The position numbers were made by a program, and so were the translations under genes. From NCBI RefSeq assembly GCF_014203325.1, contig NZ_JACHIV010000001.1, positions 3,969,501-4,033,500 on the forward strand: a stretch of DNA of 64,000 bases, read 5' to 3'. Each line of letters begins with the position of its first letter. Within the stretch, counting starts at the first letter, position 1. Positions 8,954 to 17,937 of the stretch are shown here, in pieces. The stretch is from Saccharopolyspora gloriosae (lineage in GTDB: Bacteria; Actinomycetota; Actinomycetes; Mycobacteriales; Pseudonocardiaceae). The notes beneath the pieces are model-generated. The model made no database searches and was not told where the DNA came from. It saw nothing but the letters and a program-made list of their open reading frames with translations.

Positions 8954-9439
8954 CTAGGCCATCACCGCCGGATAGTTAGGATCAGCCGCGAGGGCGATCT
9001 GGACTGCCGGGGCCACTGTGGACGGCCACGACCGATCCAGGCCCCAGAATGCCTGGCACATCCGCCACCCGACCGGAGTCGCGACCACCACCCGCGCATC
9101 CACCGCCTCCGCCGATTCCGGCGCCACCCCGCCGTGCGCGGTCAAAACGACCACCGCCATCGGCCCGGGCATCAGTGGATGCGGGGGCTGTGGCGAAGTC
9201 CGCCACTTCCCCAGAAACCGCACCGGGCCGGGGCCACCGGCGGGGCCGGGATCGAACTCGGTCACCGCCAGCCCCCACCCGTCGGCCCGCGCCCACGGCG
9301 GACGCACCGCGACCCCCGGGGCGGCCAACACAACCTCATCGCCACGCACACCGGTACGCCCCCGATAGTCCTCCTCGGATTCCAGCGGCCACCCGGTCAC
9401 ATCTGAACTCAATTCGTTCTCCACGATCACGACCTCCAT
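8954..9439 (-). CDS. hypothetical protein, first of a tandem paralogous pair
   Basis: A 161-residue protein starting MEVVIVENELSSDVTGWPLE and rich in beta-strand-like segments (GRTGVRGDEVVLAAPG, MAVVVLTAHGGVAPE). Its middle resembles the product of the following gene, so the two arose by duplication. An earlier GTG at 9478 in the same frame lacks a ribosome-binding site. It is soluble with no signal peptide. Function was not recognised. Confidence 0.6.
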   Translation of the reverse strand: MEVVIVENELSSDVTGWPLESEEDYRGRTGVRGDEVVLAAPGVAVRPPWARADGWGLAVTEFDPGPAGGPGPVRFLGKWRTSPQPPHPLMPGPMAVVVLTAHGGVAPESAEAVDARVVVATPVGWRMCQAFWGLDRSWPSTVAPAVQIALAADPNYPAVMA

Positions 9440-9514
9440 GTCACGCACACAGAATGGGGGCGAGACCGTGCCGCGCACGACACGGCCCCACCGTAACGCC
9501 CGAAACGAGAGGAC

Positions 9515-10240
9515 TCAGTCGTCGTTCGCGGCGAGCGTGAACCGTTTCGGCGCCTCGCAGGTCTTCACCACAACGCCTTTTTCCGTCATCTTTTCCAGCG
9601 CGTTGTTCACAGCCCCCGAGGACCGACCCAATTCCTTCCCGATCTTGCTCGGTCCGAATTCAACACCGGGGTGCTCGGTGAGGAAATCCTCGACCAAACC
9701 GTGCAACGCTCCGGGTGCCAACCGTTCCTGCGTCACCGGCAGTGCAGACTCCTCCTTCTGCCCCGAGTTCGGTTCAGCCTCGGCCCCCTCCTCCGTCGCC
9801 CCTTCGGGCACGACCGCGAGCTCAGGCTGTCGGGGAACCTCTCCCGACTCCGATACCGACTCTTGGTCTTGGTCTTGGTCGGGGGCAGCTTCGGGTGCCG
9901 GGTGCTGCGGGCGGGACCACACCGATCGCGAACCGACGACATCGCGGATGACCGTGCCTGCCTGTGCCCACCTAGGCAGGGCCTTCGCCGCCGTGGACCG
10001 GCCGACCCCGGCCGCCACGGCCAGCGCAGCCGTGGTTTGCGGCTCGGCAGACAGCACCGTCCAGAGCTGACCCTCGGCGTCGGTCCGGGGACCGCCGTCT
10101 CCGCCCTGTGCGGCCGGGGCCGCATCCGGCACGGCATCCGCCGCAGGGGCGGCGGTGTCGGACTGTGCGGCCGGGGCCGTGGCCGCGCGGTTCTTCTTGG
10201 CTGATTTGGTGTTCGTCTTCTTCGTGTTTTTCGCGGGCAT
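9515..10240 (-). CDS. protein with two winged-helix modules and a Lys/Ala-rich N-terminus
   Basis: A 241-residue protein. The first 35 residues are basic and Ala-rich (MPAKNTKKTNTKSAKKNR). Residues about 57-110 look like a MarR-type winged helix (TTAALAVAAGVGRSTAAKAL). An acidic linker follows, and a second winged helix lies at about 180-238 (PSKIGKELGRSSGAVNNALE). The C-terminal module closely resembles the N-terminus of the AAA+ protein at 4419. The ATG at 10240 follows GGGAG. It is divergent from the 10581 gene and is probably a DNA-binding regulator or nucleoid-type protein of the element. Confidence 0.7.
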   Translation of the reverse strand: MPAKNTKKTNTKSAKKNRAATAPAAQSDTAAPAADAVPDAAPAAQGGDGGPRTDAEGQLWTVLSAEPQTTAALAVAAGVGRSTAAKALPRWAQAGTVIRDVVGSRSVWSRPQHPAPEAAPDQDQDQESVSESGEVPRQPELAVVPEGATEEGAEAEPNSGQKEESALPVTQERLAPGALHGLVEDFLTEHPGVEFGPSKIGKELGRSSGAVNNALEKMTEKGVVVKTCEAPKRFTLAANDD

Positions 10241-10580
10241 GACTTCACTCCCATATCCATCAGGAAACCAATAGGGGCCATGCCCCGGCCGGGGCGCCAC
10301 CCCACCCGGTGCGCATCCAGAAATCGCGGGGTGACGCCATCCATGGACGCTCGATACCGCTCCGAATGTCAAGCGGAATCGCAAACAAGACACGTGACTT
10401 GTTTCCCGCTAGGCATGAAACCCCGACATCGTTACCCCAACTGGGTCCATTCACCGGATTCCGGATTGACAACCCAACCCCATGGAGCGTCGATACGCAT
10501 CAGCGCCATCCCGGCGCCGTCAATTCCAGTTTCTCTCACTATCCCGTGCGGCGATTGCCCGTGCGGCGAAAGGACTCGTC
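10241..10580. promoter_or_regulatory. divergent promoter region
   Basis: 340 bases between two divergent genes. A good -35-like TTGACA lies at 10466-10471, with GATACG-type -10 candidates about 20 bases on, pointing toward the 10581 gene. No gene-like frame is present. Confidence 0.4.
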
Positions 10581-11018
10581 ATGCCCGAAAACACCTACGC
10601 GATCCACGGCCTGCGCGCCGGAACCGGCCATGGCTACAGCCTCGAAGCCACCGCCGTGCGCCTCGCCGACGCCATCACCGAACTCCGCGCCGACGACGGC
10701 CTGCCCGCCCACATCAACACCCGCATCGAGATCAACCCGCAGCAACGCGAACTCGTCCTCCGCGTATGGGGCCTCTCCGTCGAAGCCGACCCGGACCGCA
10801 CCCAGATCCGCTACGTGATGCTTACCCTGTTCGAGCTCGCCTCGTTCCACAACATCGTTCCCCTCGACACCACCGCGCCTCTGTTTACCCTGAAGATCCT
10901 GCTGATCGACCACTGCGAAAGGCCTGTTGCTGGACTTGTCGGCAGCGGGGTCGGCGACGTCGAACGCCTGCCCGCCGGAGGTCCGTGGGACACCCATCCG
11001 GCCGGTGCGCGCGACTAA
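10581..11018 (+). CDS. hypothetical protein
   Basis: A 145-residue soluble protein starting MPENTYAIHGLRAGTGHGYS after CGAAAGGAC. It has alternating strand/helix segments (TRIEINPQQRELVLRVWGLS) and no signal or membrane segment. Function was not recognised. It is divergent from the double winged-helix gene and ends 22 bases before a perfect hairpin that separates it from the convergent STAND gene. Confidence 0.6.
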   Translation: MPENTYAIHGLRAGTGHGYSLEATAVRLADAITELRADDGLPAHINTRIEINPQQRELVLRVWGLSVEADPDRTQIRYVMLTLFELASFHNIVPLDTTAPLFTLKILLIDHCERPVAGLVGSGVGDVERLPAGGPWDTHPAGARD

Positions 11019-11040
11019 CCAGCATCAGCCGCACCCTCGG

Positions 11041-11077
11041 GGCCGGGGCGTGAGCGGACGCCGCTCACGCCCCGGCC
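11041..11077. terminator. bidirectional hairpin terminator
   Basis: A perfect 17-bp inverted repeat (11041-11057 and 11061-11077) with a three-base loop lies between convergent genes ending at 11018 (+) and 11177 (-). Confidence 0.8.
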
Positions 11078-11176
11078 AATTCACGTTCGTCAGGACGCGC
11101 GACATCGCGCAGGCAGCGACGTTCATTGTTGCCACGGGCTTGTAACGAAACTTCTTTGCTCACTCTCCGGTGAGGC

Positions 11177-13297
11177 TCAATCAGTGCTGCTTTCGCTCGA
11201 CCAGTAGTCGCGCATAGCGCGCGCGTAGTCGGTGTCGGGGTGATCTGTTCCCAGCACTCGTGTTCGGTCGGCGAGCACGTGCTCGGATTCCTCTGCAGCC
11301 CCTGCGACATCACCCGCTACGCCGTGCCACCACGCGAGGTTGCTTCGTGTGATGAGCGTGTCTGGGTGATCTGACCCCAGCACGCGTGTTCGGTCGGCCA
11401 GCAATCGCTCACACTCCTTTACAGCTCCCGCAACATCGCCCGCTTTGCCGCGCCATGAGGAGAGGTTGCCGCGACTTGCCAGAGTGGCACGGTGATCCGG
11501 GCCGAGGATTCGCAATCGGTCAGCGAACAACTCCTCAAACGCGGTCACAGCCCCCGCGGCGTCGCCCGCTCTCCCCCGCCACACAGCGAGGCCGCTTCGG
11601 GTGGCGAGCGTGTCTGGGTGATCTGACCCCAGCACGCGTGTTCGGTCGGCGAGCAACCGCTCACACTCCTCCATCGCCCCCGCGACATCGCCAGCCCTGC
11701 CACGAGACGAGGCGAGGTTGTGGCGGGTGGTCAGCGTGTCGGGGTGATCAGGGCCGAACACTCGCACCCGGTCGGCAAGCAACCGCGCACAGTCTTCCGC
11801 AGCACTGGCGGCATCACCCGCTCTGCTTCGCGCTGAAGCCAGATTATCTCGGGCAGTAAGAGTGTCAGGATGATCTCGGCCGAGCGACCGTGCCGAGGTG
11901 ATGCACAGATCCCGGTAGTGGTCGATCGCTGCCTTGAGCAGGCCGCTTTCGTGGAGGCTTCGCCCTAACCGGAACAGGATTGGGTGGACACGGCCGATGT
12001 TGAGCTGCTCGATCGCGTAGTTGTGAAGTGCGCTCGCGTTCACGCGCAGGAGGCGAGCATAGAGGCGATCTCGTTCGATCTCGGGCCAGATCTGTCCAAG
12101 CGCATCGGCGGCAACACGGGCGAGACCGGCGAACTGGCTCTCGGTGAGCTCTTCGCGCGCAACACGCTGGACCAGCCCGTGAATGCGGATGGTGTGTGGG
12201 CTCTCGCTCGGATTGTCGGTGATGAGATTGAGGCGGTGCAGCACTCGCCACGCACTGCGGATCGCATGGCCGGTCACCTCCCGCCCCAGCTGGTGGGTGA
12301 GGTAATTCTGAACGGCGCGAGTGGTGAACAACTCGACAGGAATGCCGTTTGCATCCAGGAGTGCGGCAACCTCCAAGACGCGAGGTGCGAGCCCCCGGGG
12401 CCGTTGCCGGTCGGCCAAAGCAACCGACAACGACCACGTTCCTGTGATGGGGTTGCGATGGTCATCGGGTAACGCATCCGGTTCAGGAACGAGTTCAACC
12501 AGCTTTTGACGTCGATCAGCAAGCAGGCGCCGATACCCGCGACAGTCGAGGTCTTCATCGACGATGTACGCAGTGGCCTGGGACAAAGCGAGTGGCAGAT
12601 GACCCAACTCGACCGCCAGATCAGCAGCCTCGGCAAGTCGGCTGGATTCATGGCCGAACCGATCGGCGAGGTAGCGCAGTGATTCGGTCGGGGTGAACAC
12701 ACCGACCGAGATCAGAGTGCGGAGGTGGCCGGTCAACGCATCCTCGCGGCGGCGCGTGGTAGCCACAACTCGCCCGGTGAGCGTGGCCGGTGGCCACAAT
12801 CCACTTACGACACCTGGAGATTCGAGATCGTCGAGTACAACCAACCAAGGTTTCGCCAGTACGGCGAGTCCATCGAGAAATCGCGTAGCTGCCAGATCGG
12901 TCTGCTGTCCGGTGTGCCATCCCAGTTGGTTGGCCGCTGCCGCATAGGTAGCCAGGATCGCCGCTCGTGAGGACGCGTCGACCCACACCACCAACTCGAC
13001 CACTCCCGTCGACCACGCGCGTTGCGCGTAGTCAGCGGCCGCTTGAGTTTTCCCGACTCCCCCCATGCCGGAAAGCACCCATGCAGCTCCAGCACCTGCA
13101 GTGTGGTCCGGGAGTGCGGTGAGATCGCGATGCTGGAAGCTCCCTACTCGCGCGGGGATCACACCTACGCGCTGCGGCCACTGCACCCGCCGTACTCCAC
13201 CCAGGTACACGTCCCGGACCTGCCCGGCTTGGAGCAGCGAGTCCACCGTTCCTTCACTGACGCTGTTGTTCACTTCGCCAGGTTTGCAATCCTCCAT
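11177..13297 (-). CDS. STAND NTPase (NB-ARC type) with C-terminal TPR repeats
   Basis: About 706 residues. A short N-terminus contains VSEGTVDSLLQAGQVRDVYL, the motif that often precedes NB-ARC domains in actinomycete STAND proteins. Walker A is GMGGVGKTQ near residue 77 and Walker B is WLVVLDDLES. Winged-helix and superhelical parts follow, then about five 42-residue TPR units of the form LGxDHPDTLxTRxNLA. There is no recognisable effector domain at the N-terminus. The ATG at 13297 follows GGAG; an in-frame ATG at 13399 sits directly after the preceding gene's stop and would add 34 residues. It is last in the conjugation operon. STAND proteins act as ligand-sensing switches, including antiphage sensors; the role here is unknown. 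Confidence 0.8.
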   Translation of the reverse strand: MEDCKPGEVNNSVSEGTVDSLLQAGQVRDVYLGGVRRVQWPQRVGVIPARVGSFQHRDLTALPDHTAGAGAAWVLSGMGGVGKTQAAADYAQRAWSTGVVELVVWVDASSRAAILATYAAAANQLGWHTGQQTDLAATRFLDGLAVLAKPWLVVLDDLESPGVVSGLWPPATLTGRVVATTRRREDALTGHLRTLISVGVFTPTESLRYLADRFGHESSRLAEAADLAVELGHLPLALSQATAYIVDEDLDCRGYRRLLADRRQKLVELVPEPDALPDDHRNPITGTWSLSVALADRQRPRGLAPRVLEVAALLDANGIPVELFTTRAVQNYLTHQLGREVTGHAIRSAWRVLHRLNLITDNPSESPHTIRIHGLVQRVAREELTESQFAGLARVAADALGQIWPEIERDRLYARLLRVNASALHNYAIEQLNIGRVHPILFRLGRSLHESGLLKAAIDHYRDLCITSARSLGRDHPDTLTARDNLASARSRAGDAASAAEDCARLLADRVRVFGPDHPDTLTTRHNLASSRGRAGDVAGAMEECERLLADRTRVLGSDHPDTLATRSGLAVWRGRAGDAAGAVTAFEELFADRLRILGPDHRATLASRGNLSSWRGKAGDVAGAVKECERLLADRTRVLGSDHPDTLITRSNLAWWHGVAGDVAGAAEESEHVLADRTRVLGTDHPDTDYARAMRDYWSSESSTD

Positions 13298-13400
13298 GAT
13301 TGAGTGGCTCCATCGCAGTTCGTCGTCCTGCCCTAACCATGATGCCTCAGAACCGGATTGACCGGCGCGGATACCGCGAGTTTCTCCACTCCTAGGCATG

Positions 13401-14363
13401 TCAGCGGCACATTCGGAACCCACGCTGCGTGTAGAACTCGGCGGGATCAACCGGCCGTCCGTCTACCTCGATCTGGAAATGAAGGTGGGCTCCGGTCGAT
13501 TGGCCGCGGTTACCGACCACACCGATCGGTTGCCCGGACCGCACGGCTTGTCCCTCAACGACGTTGTTTCGATGGTTATGGCCGTAAGTGGTGACGGTGC
13601 CATCAGGTTGTTGGATGCGGACCCAGAGGCCGTAGCCAGAAGCGGGGCCTGCGTTGATCACGGTGCCGTCATGGGCGGCGAGGATGGGGGTGCCGATGGG
13701 TGCGGCGAGGTCTTGGCCCTCGTGGAACTCGCCCTCGCGTGGCCCGAACCCGGAGGTGCACCGTCCTTGCACCGGCACGCTCCAGCCGTCGGGCGAGGTG
13801 GCCGGCGTGCTCGCCGCGGCCCGGTAGTCCTCGGCTTGAGCGAGGACCTTCGAGACGTACCAGTCGGCGTGGTTGTAGGCGAAGATCGCCGAGCGGAGGT
13901 CGCCGTGGCGGGCGCCGGAGTCGCAGAGGTAGAAGGCGGCGGCGTGGATGGCGTCGTGCGGGTGGTACCGCGACGGCGGGGTTGCTCCGCCTGGTGGGAG
14001 CGGATGTTCGGCGGTGACGGAGTCGAAGGTGGGGGCGAGGAATTGCATCGGTCCGCCCGCGCCTGCGAAGTTTTCGCCGTCGTGGACTCCGGGGGCGTCG
14101 AGGCGTCCGTGGTCGGTTTCGATTTTGCCGATCGCGGCGATTACGGCCCAGTCCAGTCCGGGGCATAGGGGTGCGGCGTGTTGGTAGAGGGCGAGGTAGT
14201 CGGCGGGGATGTCGGCCAGTGCCGCCTCGCTAGGCGTGCTCCCGCTTCCGCCGCTGCTGCCGGTGAGGGCGGCGACGGTGCCGGTCACGGCGGCGATGAG
14301 GGTGACGAGCAGGAGCAGGAACGCGGCGGCGGCCGTGGTGATGAGGCGTACCACGGCGGTCAC
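13401..14363 (-). CDS. cell-wall hydrolase: SLT-like and M23 peptidase domains
   Basis: A 320-residue protein with an N-terminal transmembrane helix (about 5-33). A lysozyme/transglycosylase-like domain follows, with AAIGKIETDHGR carrying the catalytic-type Glu. A LytM/M23 domain then has HEGQDLAAPIGTPILA and STGAHLHFQIEVDG, the H-x-H of the zinc site. Such two-domain proteins open the peptidoglycan for the mating channel, as VirB1-type proteins do. The ATG overlaps the preceding gene's stop (14360-14363). Confidence 0.85.
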   Translation of the reverse strand: MTAVVRLITTAAAAFLLLLVTLIAAVTGTVAALTGSSGGSGSTPSEAALADIPADYLALYQHAAPLCPGLDWAVIAAIGKIETDHGRLDAPGVHDGENFAGAGGPMQFLAPTFDSVTAEHPLPPGGATPPSRYHPHDAIHAAAFYLCDSGARHGDLRSAIFAYNHADWYVSKVLAQAEDYRAAASTPATSPDGWSVPVQGRCTSGFGPREGEFHEGQDLAAPIGTPILAAHDGTVINAGPASGYGLWVRIQQPDGTVTTYGHNHRNNVVEGQAVRSGQPIGVVGNRGQSTGAHLHFQIEVDGRPVDPAEFYTQRGFRMCR

Positions 14364-15364
14364 CGGTCACCGGGGCGCATTGCTGGCGCGCGGGGTGGAG
14401 GTGGCGGCAGGAGCACGGTGGCGCCCGCTGGGGAGGGCGGGTCGTGTTCGCTGGTGGTGTCGGGTGCGGCCAGGTCGGGCCAGTGGTCGGGTAGTGCGGA
14501 GAGGGAGAGTCGCGGCCCGGTCGCGTCCAGTGGGAGCCAGACGTGTGCGGCGGGGTCGAAGACGGGTTGCGGGGTGGCGGTGGCGATGGGGACGGTGGCC
14601 GGGCGAGCGAGTTGGGTCCAGGCTCGGTGCAGGGCTCGTCGGGCGGTGGTTTCGCGTCGGGTGGTGGGCAGCCAGATCAGGACGGGTGTGGTGTGGCCGG
14701 TGGCTTGGGCGAGGTCGTGGTAGCCGGAGAGTTTGCGGGTGAGTTGGGTCAGGGATTCGGTGCCGAGGTCGAACTCCAGGTAGGCCCCGAGATCGGTGCG
14801 GGGGCTGTGCCAGTGGGCGTAGGCGTCGGGGCGGACGAGGTCGCCGATGTGGCGGGTGCAGCGTGCTTCCGACCACCAGCACGTTAATCCCGCCTCGTCG
14901 CGGCCTCGGGTGGCAGCGAGGGTGGAGAGCAGGTCGTTGGTGCCGATCAGGTGGGCGAGTCGCAGGCTGTTGGCCACGGCGAACGCGCGCTCGCGCCGGT
15001 AGCCGAGGTCTTTGCCGTCCACGCCGTGTTGGGCGGCCAGGACGGTGGCCCCGGCGGGGCCGAGCACGTAGTGCATGGGCGCGGTCCCGTAGGTCACGAA
15101 GGGTTGGAACCGGTCGAGCACCGACCACTGGAACAGTTCCCGCAACCGGGCTCGGGCGGCCCGTTCGGACGGGAACGCCAACCGGGTGATCTGCGGGCTG
15201 GTCAGCACCCGGTGTTCGTGCAGCATCGCCGCCAGCCACCGGTCCCGGGGTGTCAGCCGGGAGATCAAGAAGACCTGGTGCTCGAGCGTGTTCGCCGCAC
15301 GCGGCACACGCCCGTCGACACGGGGGCTGCGCAGCGCACGCTGACGTGGAGTTGGCACAGACAT
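14360..15364 (-). CDS. replication-relaxation (Replic_Relax) family protein
   Basis: A 334-residue protein. Its N-terminal half reads as a winged helix followed by LTSPQITRLAFPSERAARAR, and its C-terminal part includes RPDAYAHWHSP and AYLEFDLGTESLTQL, a restriction-endonuclease-like core typical of Replic_Relax proteins. These are found on actinobacterial plasmids and conjugative elements and are thought to act in DNA relaxation or transfer initiation. I chose ATG 15364, preceded by TGAGG, over the earlier frame opening. No classical MOB relaxase is seen in the window, so this may supply that function or the relaxase lies outside. Confidence 0.75.
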   Translation of the reverse strand: MSVPTPRQRALRSPRVDGRVPRAANTLEHQVFLISRLTPRDRWLAAMLHEHRVLTSPQITRLAFPSERAARARLRELFQWSVLDRFQPFVTYGTAPMHYVLGPAGATVLAAQHGVDGKDLGYRRERAFAVANSLRLAHLIGTNDLLSTLAATRGRDEAGLTCWWSEARCTRHIGDLVRPDAYAHWHSPRTDLGAYLEFDLGTESLTQLTRKLSGYHDLAQATGHTTPVLIWLPTTRRETTARRALHRAWTQLARPATVPIATATPQPVFDPAAHVWLPLDATGPRLSLSALPDHWPDLAAPDTTSEHDPPSPAGATVLLPPPPPRAPAMRPGDR

Positions 15365-15451
15365 CACACACCTCACAGAGATCGGAAAAACGGGCACGAC
15401 GAGATGGCCGTGTCGGGCACGGCGGGGCGGAATGCGGGGAGGGAGCGGCTT

Positions 15452-17908
15452 CTAGCGCGGGCTTTGTGTGTCCACTGTGGCGTGTTGGCTGGTGGTGCGG
15501 ATGTGGCGTGCCCGGCCGGGGATGGGGTCGGGCAGGGGGCGGGTGGTGAGGGTGAAGGGGCGTGCGTGTTCGCCGTGGGAGACCAGGCGTGCGGCGGCGT
15601 GGTAGGCGCCGAGGTGGGTGAGGTCGTGCTCGGACAGGTGCGGGTGGGTGTGGCGGGCGAGGTCGCGGGCGTCGTCGGGTCCGGCGGCGAAGTAGATCTT
15701 GGAGCGGGCGTTGGTGGAGATGCCTTCGCGCAGGTCGCGTGGGAGTTGCCCGAGGTGCTGGTGGGCCAGCGTCATCGAGAGCCGGAAGCCGCGGGCTTCG
15801 GCGAGCATGTCCTCGATCGGATACGGCAGGTTGAGGAAGTTGTGGGCTTCATCGATCACGAGGCTCGCGTCGGGGCGTTCGGGTTGTGGGGTGTGGGCGC
15901 GGGCGGTGGTGGCTTGCCAGGTGCGGGCAACGACGAGGGAGCCGAGGAGTTTGGTGGTTTCTTCGCCGAGGGAGCCTTTCGGGATGCGCACCAGGCAGAT
16001 CCCGCCCTCATCGAGTACCCGGCTCATGTTCACGGTGGAAGGCCCGGCGGTGAGGGCGTCGCGAACGAACGGGCGCAGCAAGAACGCGCGGAGTTTGTTC
16101 ATCAACGGTGCGATGACCTGGGAGCGTCCGGCTTCGGTGAGCTCGTCGTACCAGCTCCAGAAGCCGCGCAGCACAGGGTCGTGCAGGCGGGCCACGACGC
16201 GGGCACGGAACGCGGGTTCGGCCAGCAGCTTCGGGAGGTCAGCGAGGGTGGTGACTCCGGCTTGGGCGCGCAAGGTCAGGCAGGCTGCCCGCATGACGTC
16301 GTCGGTACGCGGTCCCCAGAACGCGGAGTAGACCCGACGGAACACCGAGACCAGGTTGTCGACTGCCAGGTCGGTATCACCGCCGTCGAGCGGGTTCAGG
16401 CACGGAGGCGGGGCGGGATTATCGGCGTCGAAGAGCACCACCCGCTGCCCGGCGTCGCGGGGCAGGCGCATCAGCAGGTCGGTGGCAAGGTCGCCTTTCG
16501 GGTCGATCAGGACCAGGCCGCGTTCGGCTTCGACATCGGCGAGCAGCATGTTCGCCAGTAGCGTGGACTTCCCGGAGCCGGTCGCGCCGAGCACGTGCAC
16601 GTGGTGCCGTGCGTCGGTGACCCGCAGCCCCACCGGCCGGTCCTGGCCGGAGTCGGAGTCTCCGAGTGGCTTCACCGTGGGGCCGGGGACAGGGATTCCG
16701 GGTGGGGGTGCGAGTGCTTTCGCTCCGGCGCGGTGCAGGCCGGGGAGGTTCTCGTCGTGCGGGAGGTGCGCGACGGCGGCGAGCTCGGCGACCGACAGCA
16801 AGTCGCCTCGGCCGAGCCGTCGCTCACCGACGATCCGGGCCGGTTGCAGGAGGCGGTGGCGGCGGTAGTGGTTGTGATCAGTGAACGCCGCGAATCCCGA
16901 CGCGAGCGCGTGTGCCCGGCCTCGTGCGGTCTCGCATGCCGAACGGAGCTGCTGTTCGCTGGCGTCGGCGGGGAGCTCGCTGGTCACCGTGTAGCGCACG
17001 CGGGTTTCGTACTGGCCGCCTTGCTGTTTGGCGACCACGGCGCGGTTCAGCGCCGACAGCGCCAGGGAGGTCTGGGGGTCCTGCTGCGGCGTCCGTGTTC
17101 GCGTGGTACTGCGTCGGCGGGGCGTGGTGTGCGGGGTCAGCAGGTCCACCACCCGGCCCACCAGCCGAGTCGAGTGACCGGCCTGCAGGTTCCGGGCCGT
17201 GCGGCGGGCTCGGGCAGCGCGAGCGCCGGTGACGGGCCGGGCGAGGACCTGCACGCAGGCGTACTCGCCGGCCATCAGGCCGACCGGAGCGCCCACCATG
17301 CCGCGGAGAGGATCCACGTCGAAGCTCGTACGGATCGGCAACGCTTCCGGCCTGCCGAGGCGCAGTTCACCGGCGACGAGGACTCGCTGCTGCCCGTGCT
17401 CCGGTTCCGGCAGCGGCGGGGCGGCAGGTTCGGTGCTGGTGCGCGCACCGGGCCACGCGGCCTCCACCGCGCGCTCGACCAGGCCCGGTGGGATCACTCC
17501 CGGCACCCACAACCGCAGCGCGGTACCCGCCTCGGAGAACGCGTACTCCCAGGCCACGTGCGGCTGACCGCGCAGCCAGCGTCGCCACGAGGGACGCAGC
17601 AACCCGACGAGGTTCGACCACAACGCCGCCCCACCCGCCGGGTCCACCTGCGGGGGTGCGAGCACCGTCACCACCCGTGCGTCGGCGGCCAGCTCGGCGC
17701 GACGACGGGCCAGCCACCAGCACCGCGCCCACGCCAGCAGCGCGGCGACCACGACGAGCAAGGGCACCACGACCGGCCACCAGGCCACGGCGACCTGTAC
17801 GGCAGCGTGCACAGCATGGCCGAGGACTGCGGCCGGGTCGCGGAGATAGTCGGCCACCCAGCTGCCGCCCGGTTCGGACGCGCTGGGCAGTGGAGTGAGA
17901 ACGAGCAT
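15452..17908 (-). CDS. type IV coupling-protein-like ATPase (VirD4/TraD-like)
   Basis: An 818-residue protein with a transmembrane helix near residues 38-64, a long domain of about 350 residues, then a P-loop ATPase. Walker A is GATGSGKSTLLANM, an Asp-box is LVLIDPKGDLATDL, Walker B is ASLVIDEAHNFL, and a distal motif is LAHQHLGQL. This arrangement fits coupling proteins that feed the DNA substrate to the secretion channel. It follows the VirB4-like gene by 29 bases, as in other Gram-positive conjugation operons. Confidence 0.85.
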   Translation of the reverse strand: MLVLTPLPSASEPGGSWVADYLRDPAAVLGHAVHAAVQVAVAWWPVVVPLLVVVAALLAWARCWWLARRRAELAADARVVTVLAPPQVDPAGGAALWSNLVGLLRPSWRRWLRGQPHVAWEYAFSEAGTALRLWVPGVIPPGLVERAVEAAWPGARTSTEPAAPPLPEPEHGQQRVLVAGELRLGRPEALPIRTSFDVDPLRGMVGAPVGLMAGEYACVQVLARPVTGARAARARRTARNLQAGHSTRLVGRVVDLLTPHTTPRRRSTTRTRTPQQDPQTSLALSALNRAVVAKQQGGQYETRVRYTVTSELPADASEQQLRSACETARGRAHALASGFAAFTDHNHYRRHRLLQPARIVGERRLGRGDLLSVAELAAVAHLPHDENLPGLHRAGAKALAPPPGIPVPGPTVKPLGDSDSGQDRPVGLRVTDARHHVHVLGATGSGKSTLLANMLLADVEAERGLVLIDPKGDLATDLLMRLPRDAGQRVVLFDADNPAPPPCLNPLDGGDTDLAVDNLVSVFRRVYSAFWGPRTDDVMRAACLTLRAQAGVTTLADLPKLLAEPAFRARVVARLHDPVLRGFWSWYDELTEAGRSQVIAPLMNKLRAFLLRPFVRDALTAGPSTVNMSRVLDEGGICLVRIPKGSLGEETTKLLGSLVVARTWQATTARAHTPQPERPDASLVIDEAHNFLNLPYPIEDMLAEARGFRLSMTLAHQHLGQLPRDLREGISTNARSKIYFAAGPDDARDLARHTHPHLSEHDLTHLGAYHAAARLVSHGEHARPFTLTTRPLPDPIPGRARHIRTTSQHATVDTQSPR

Positions 17909-17937
17909 CAGCTACTCCCTTCCGGAGCGGGTGGCAA

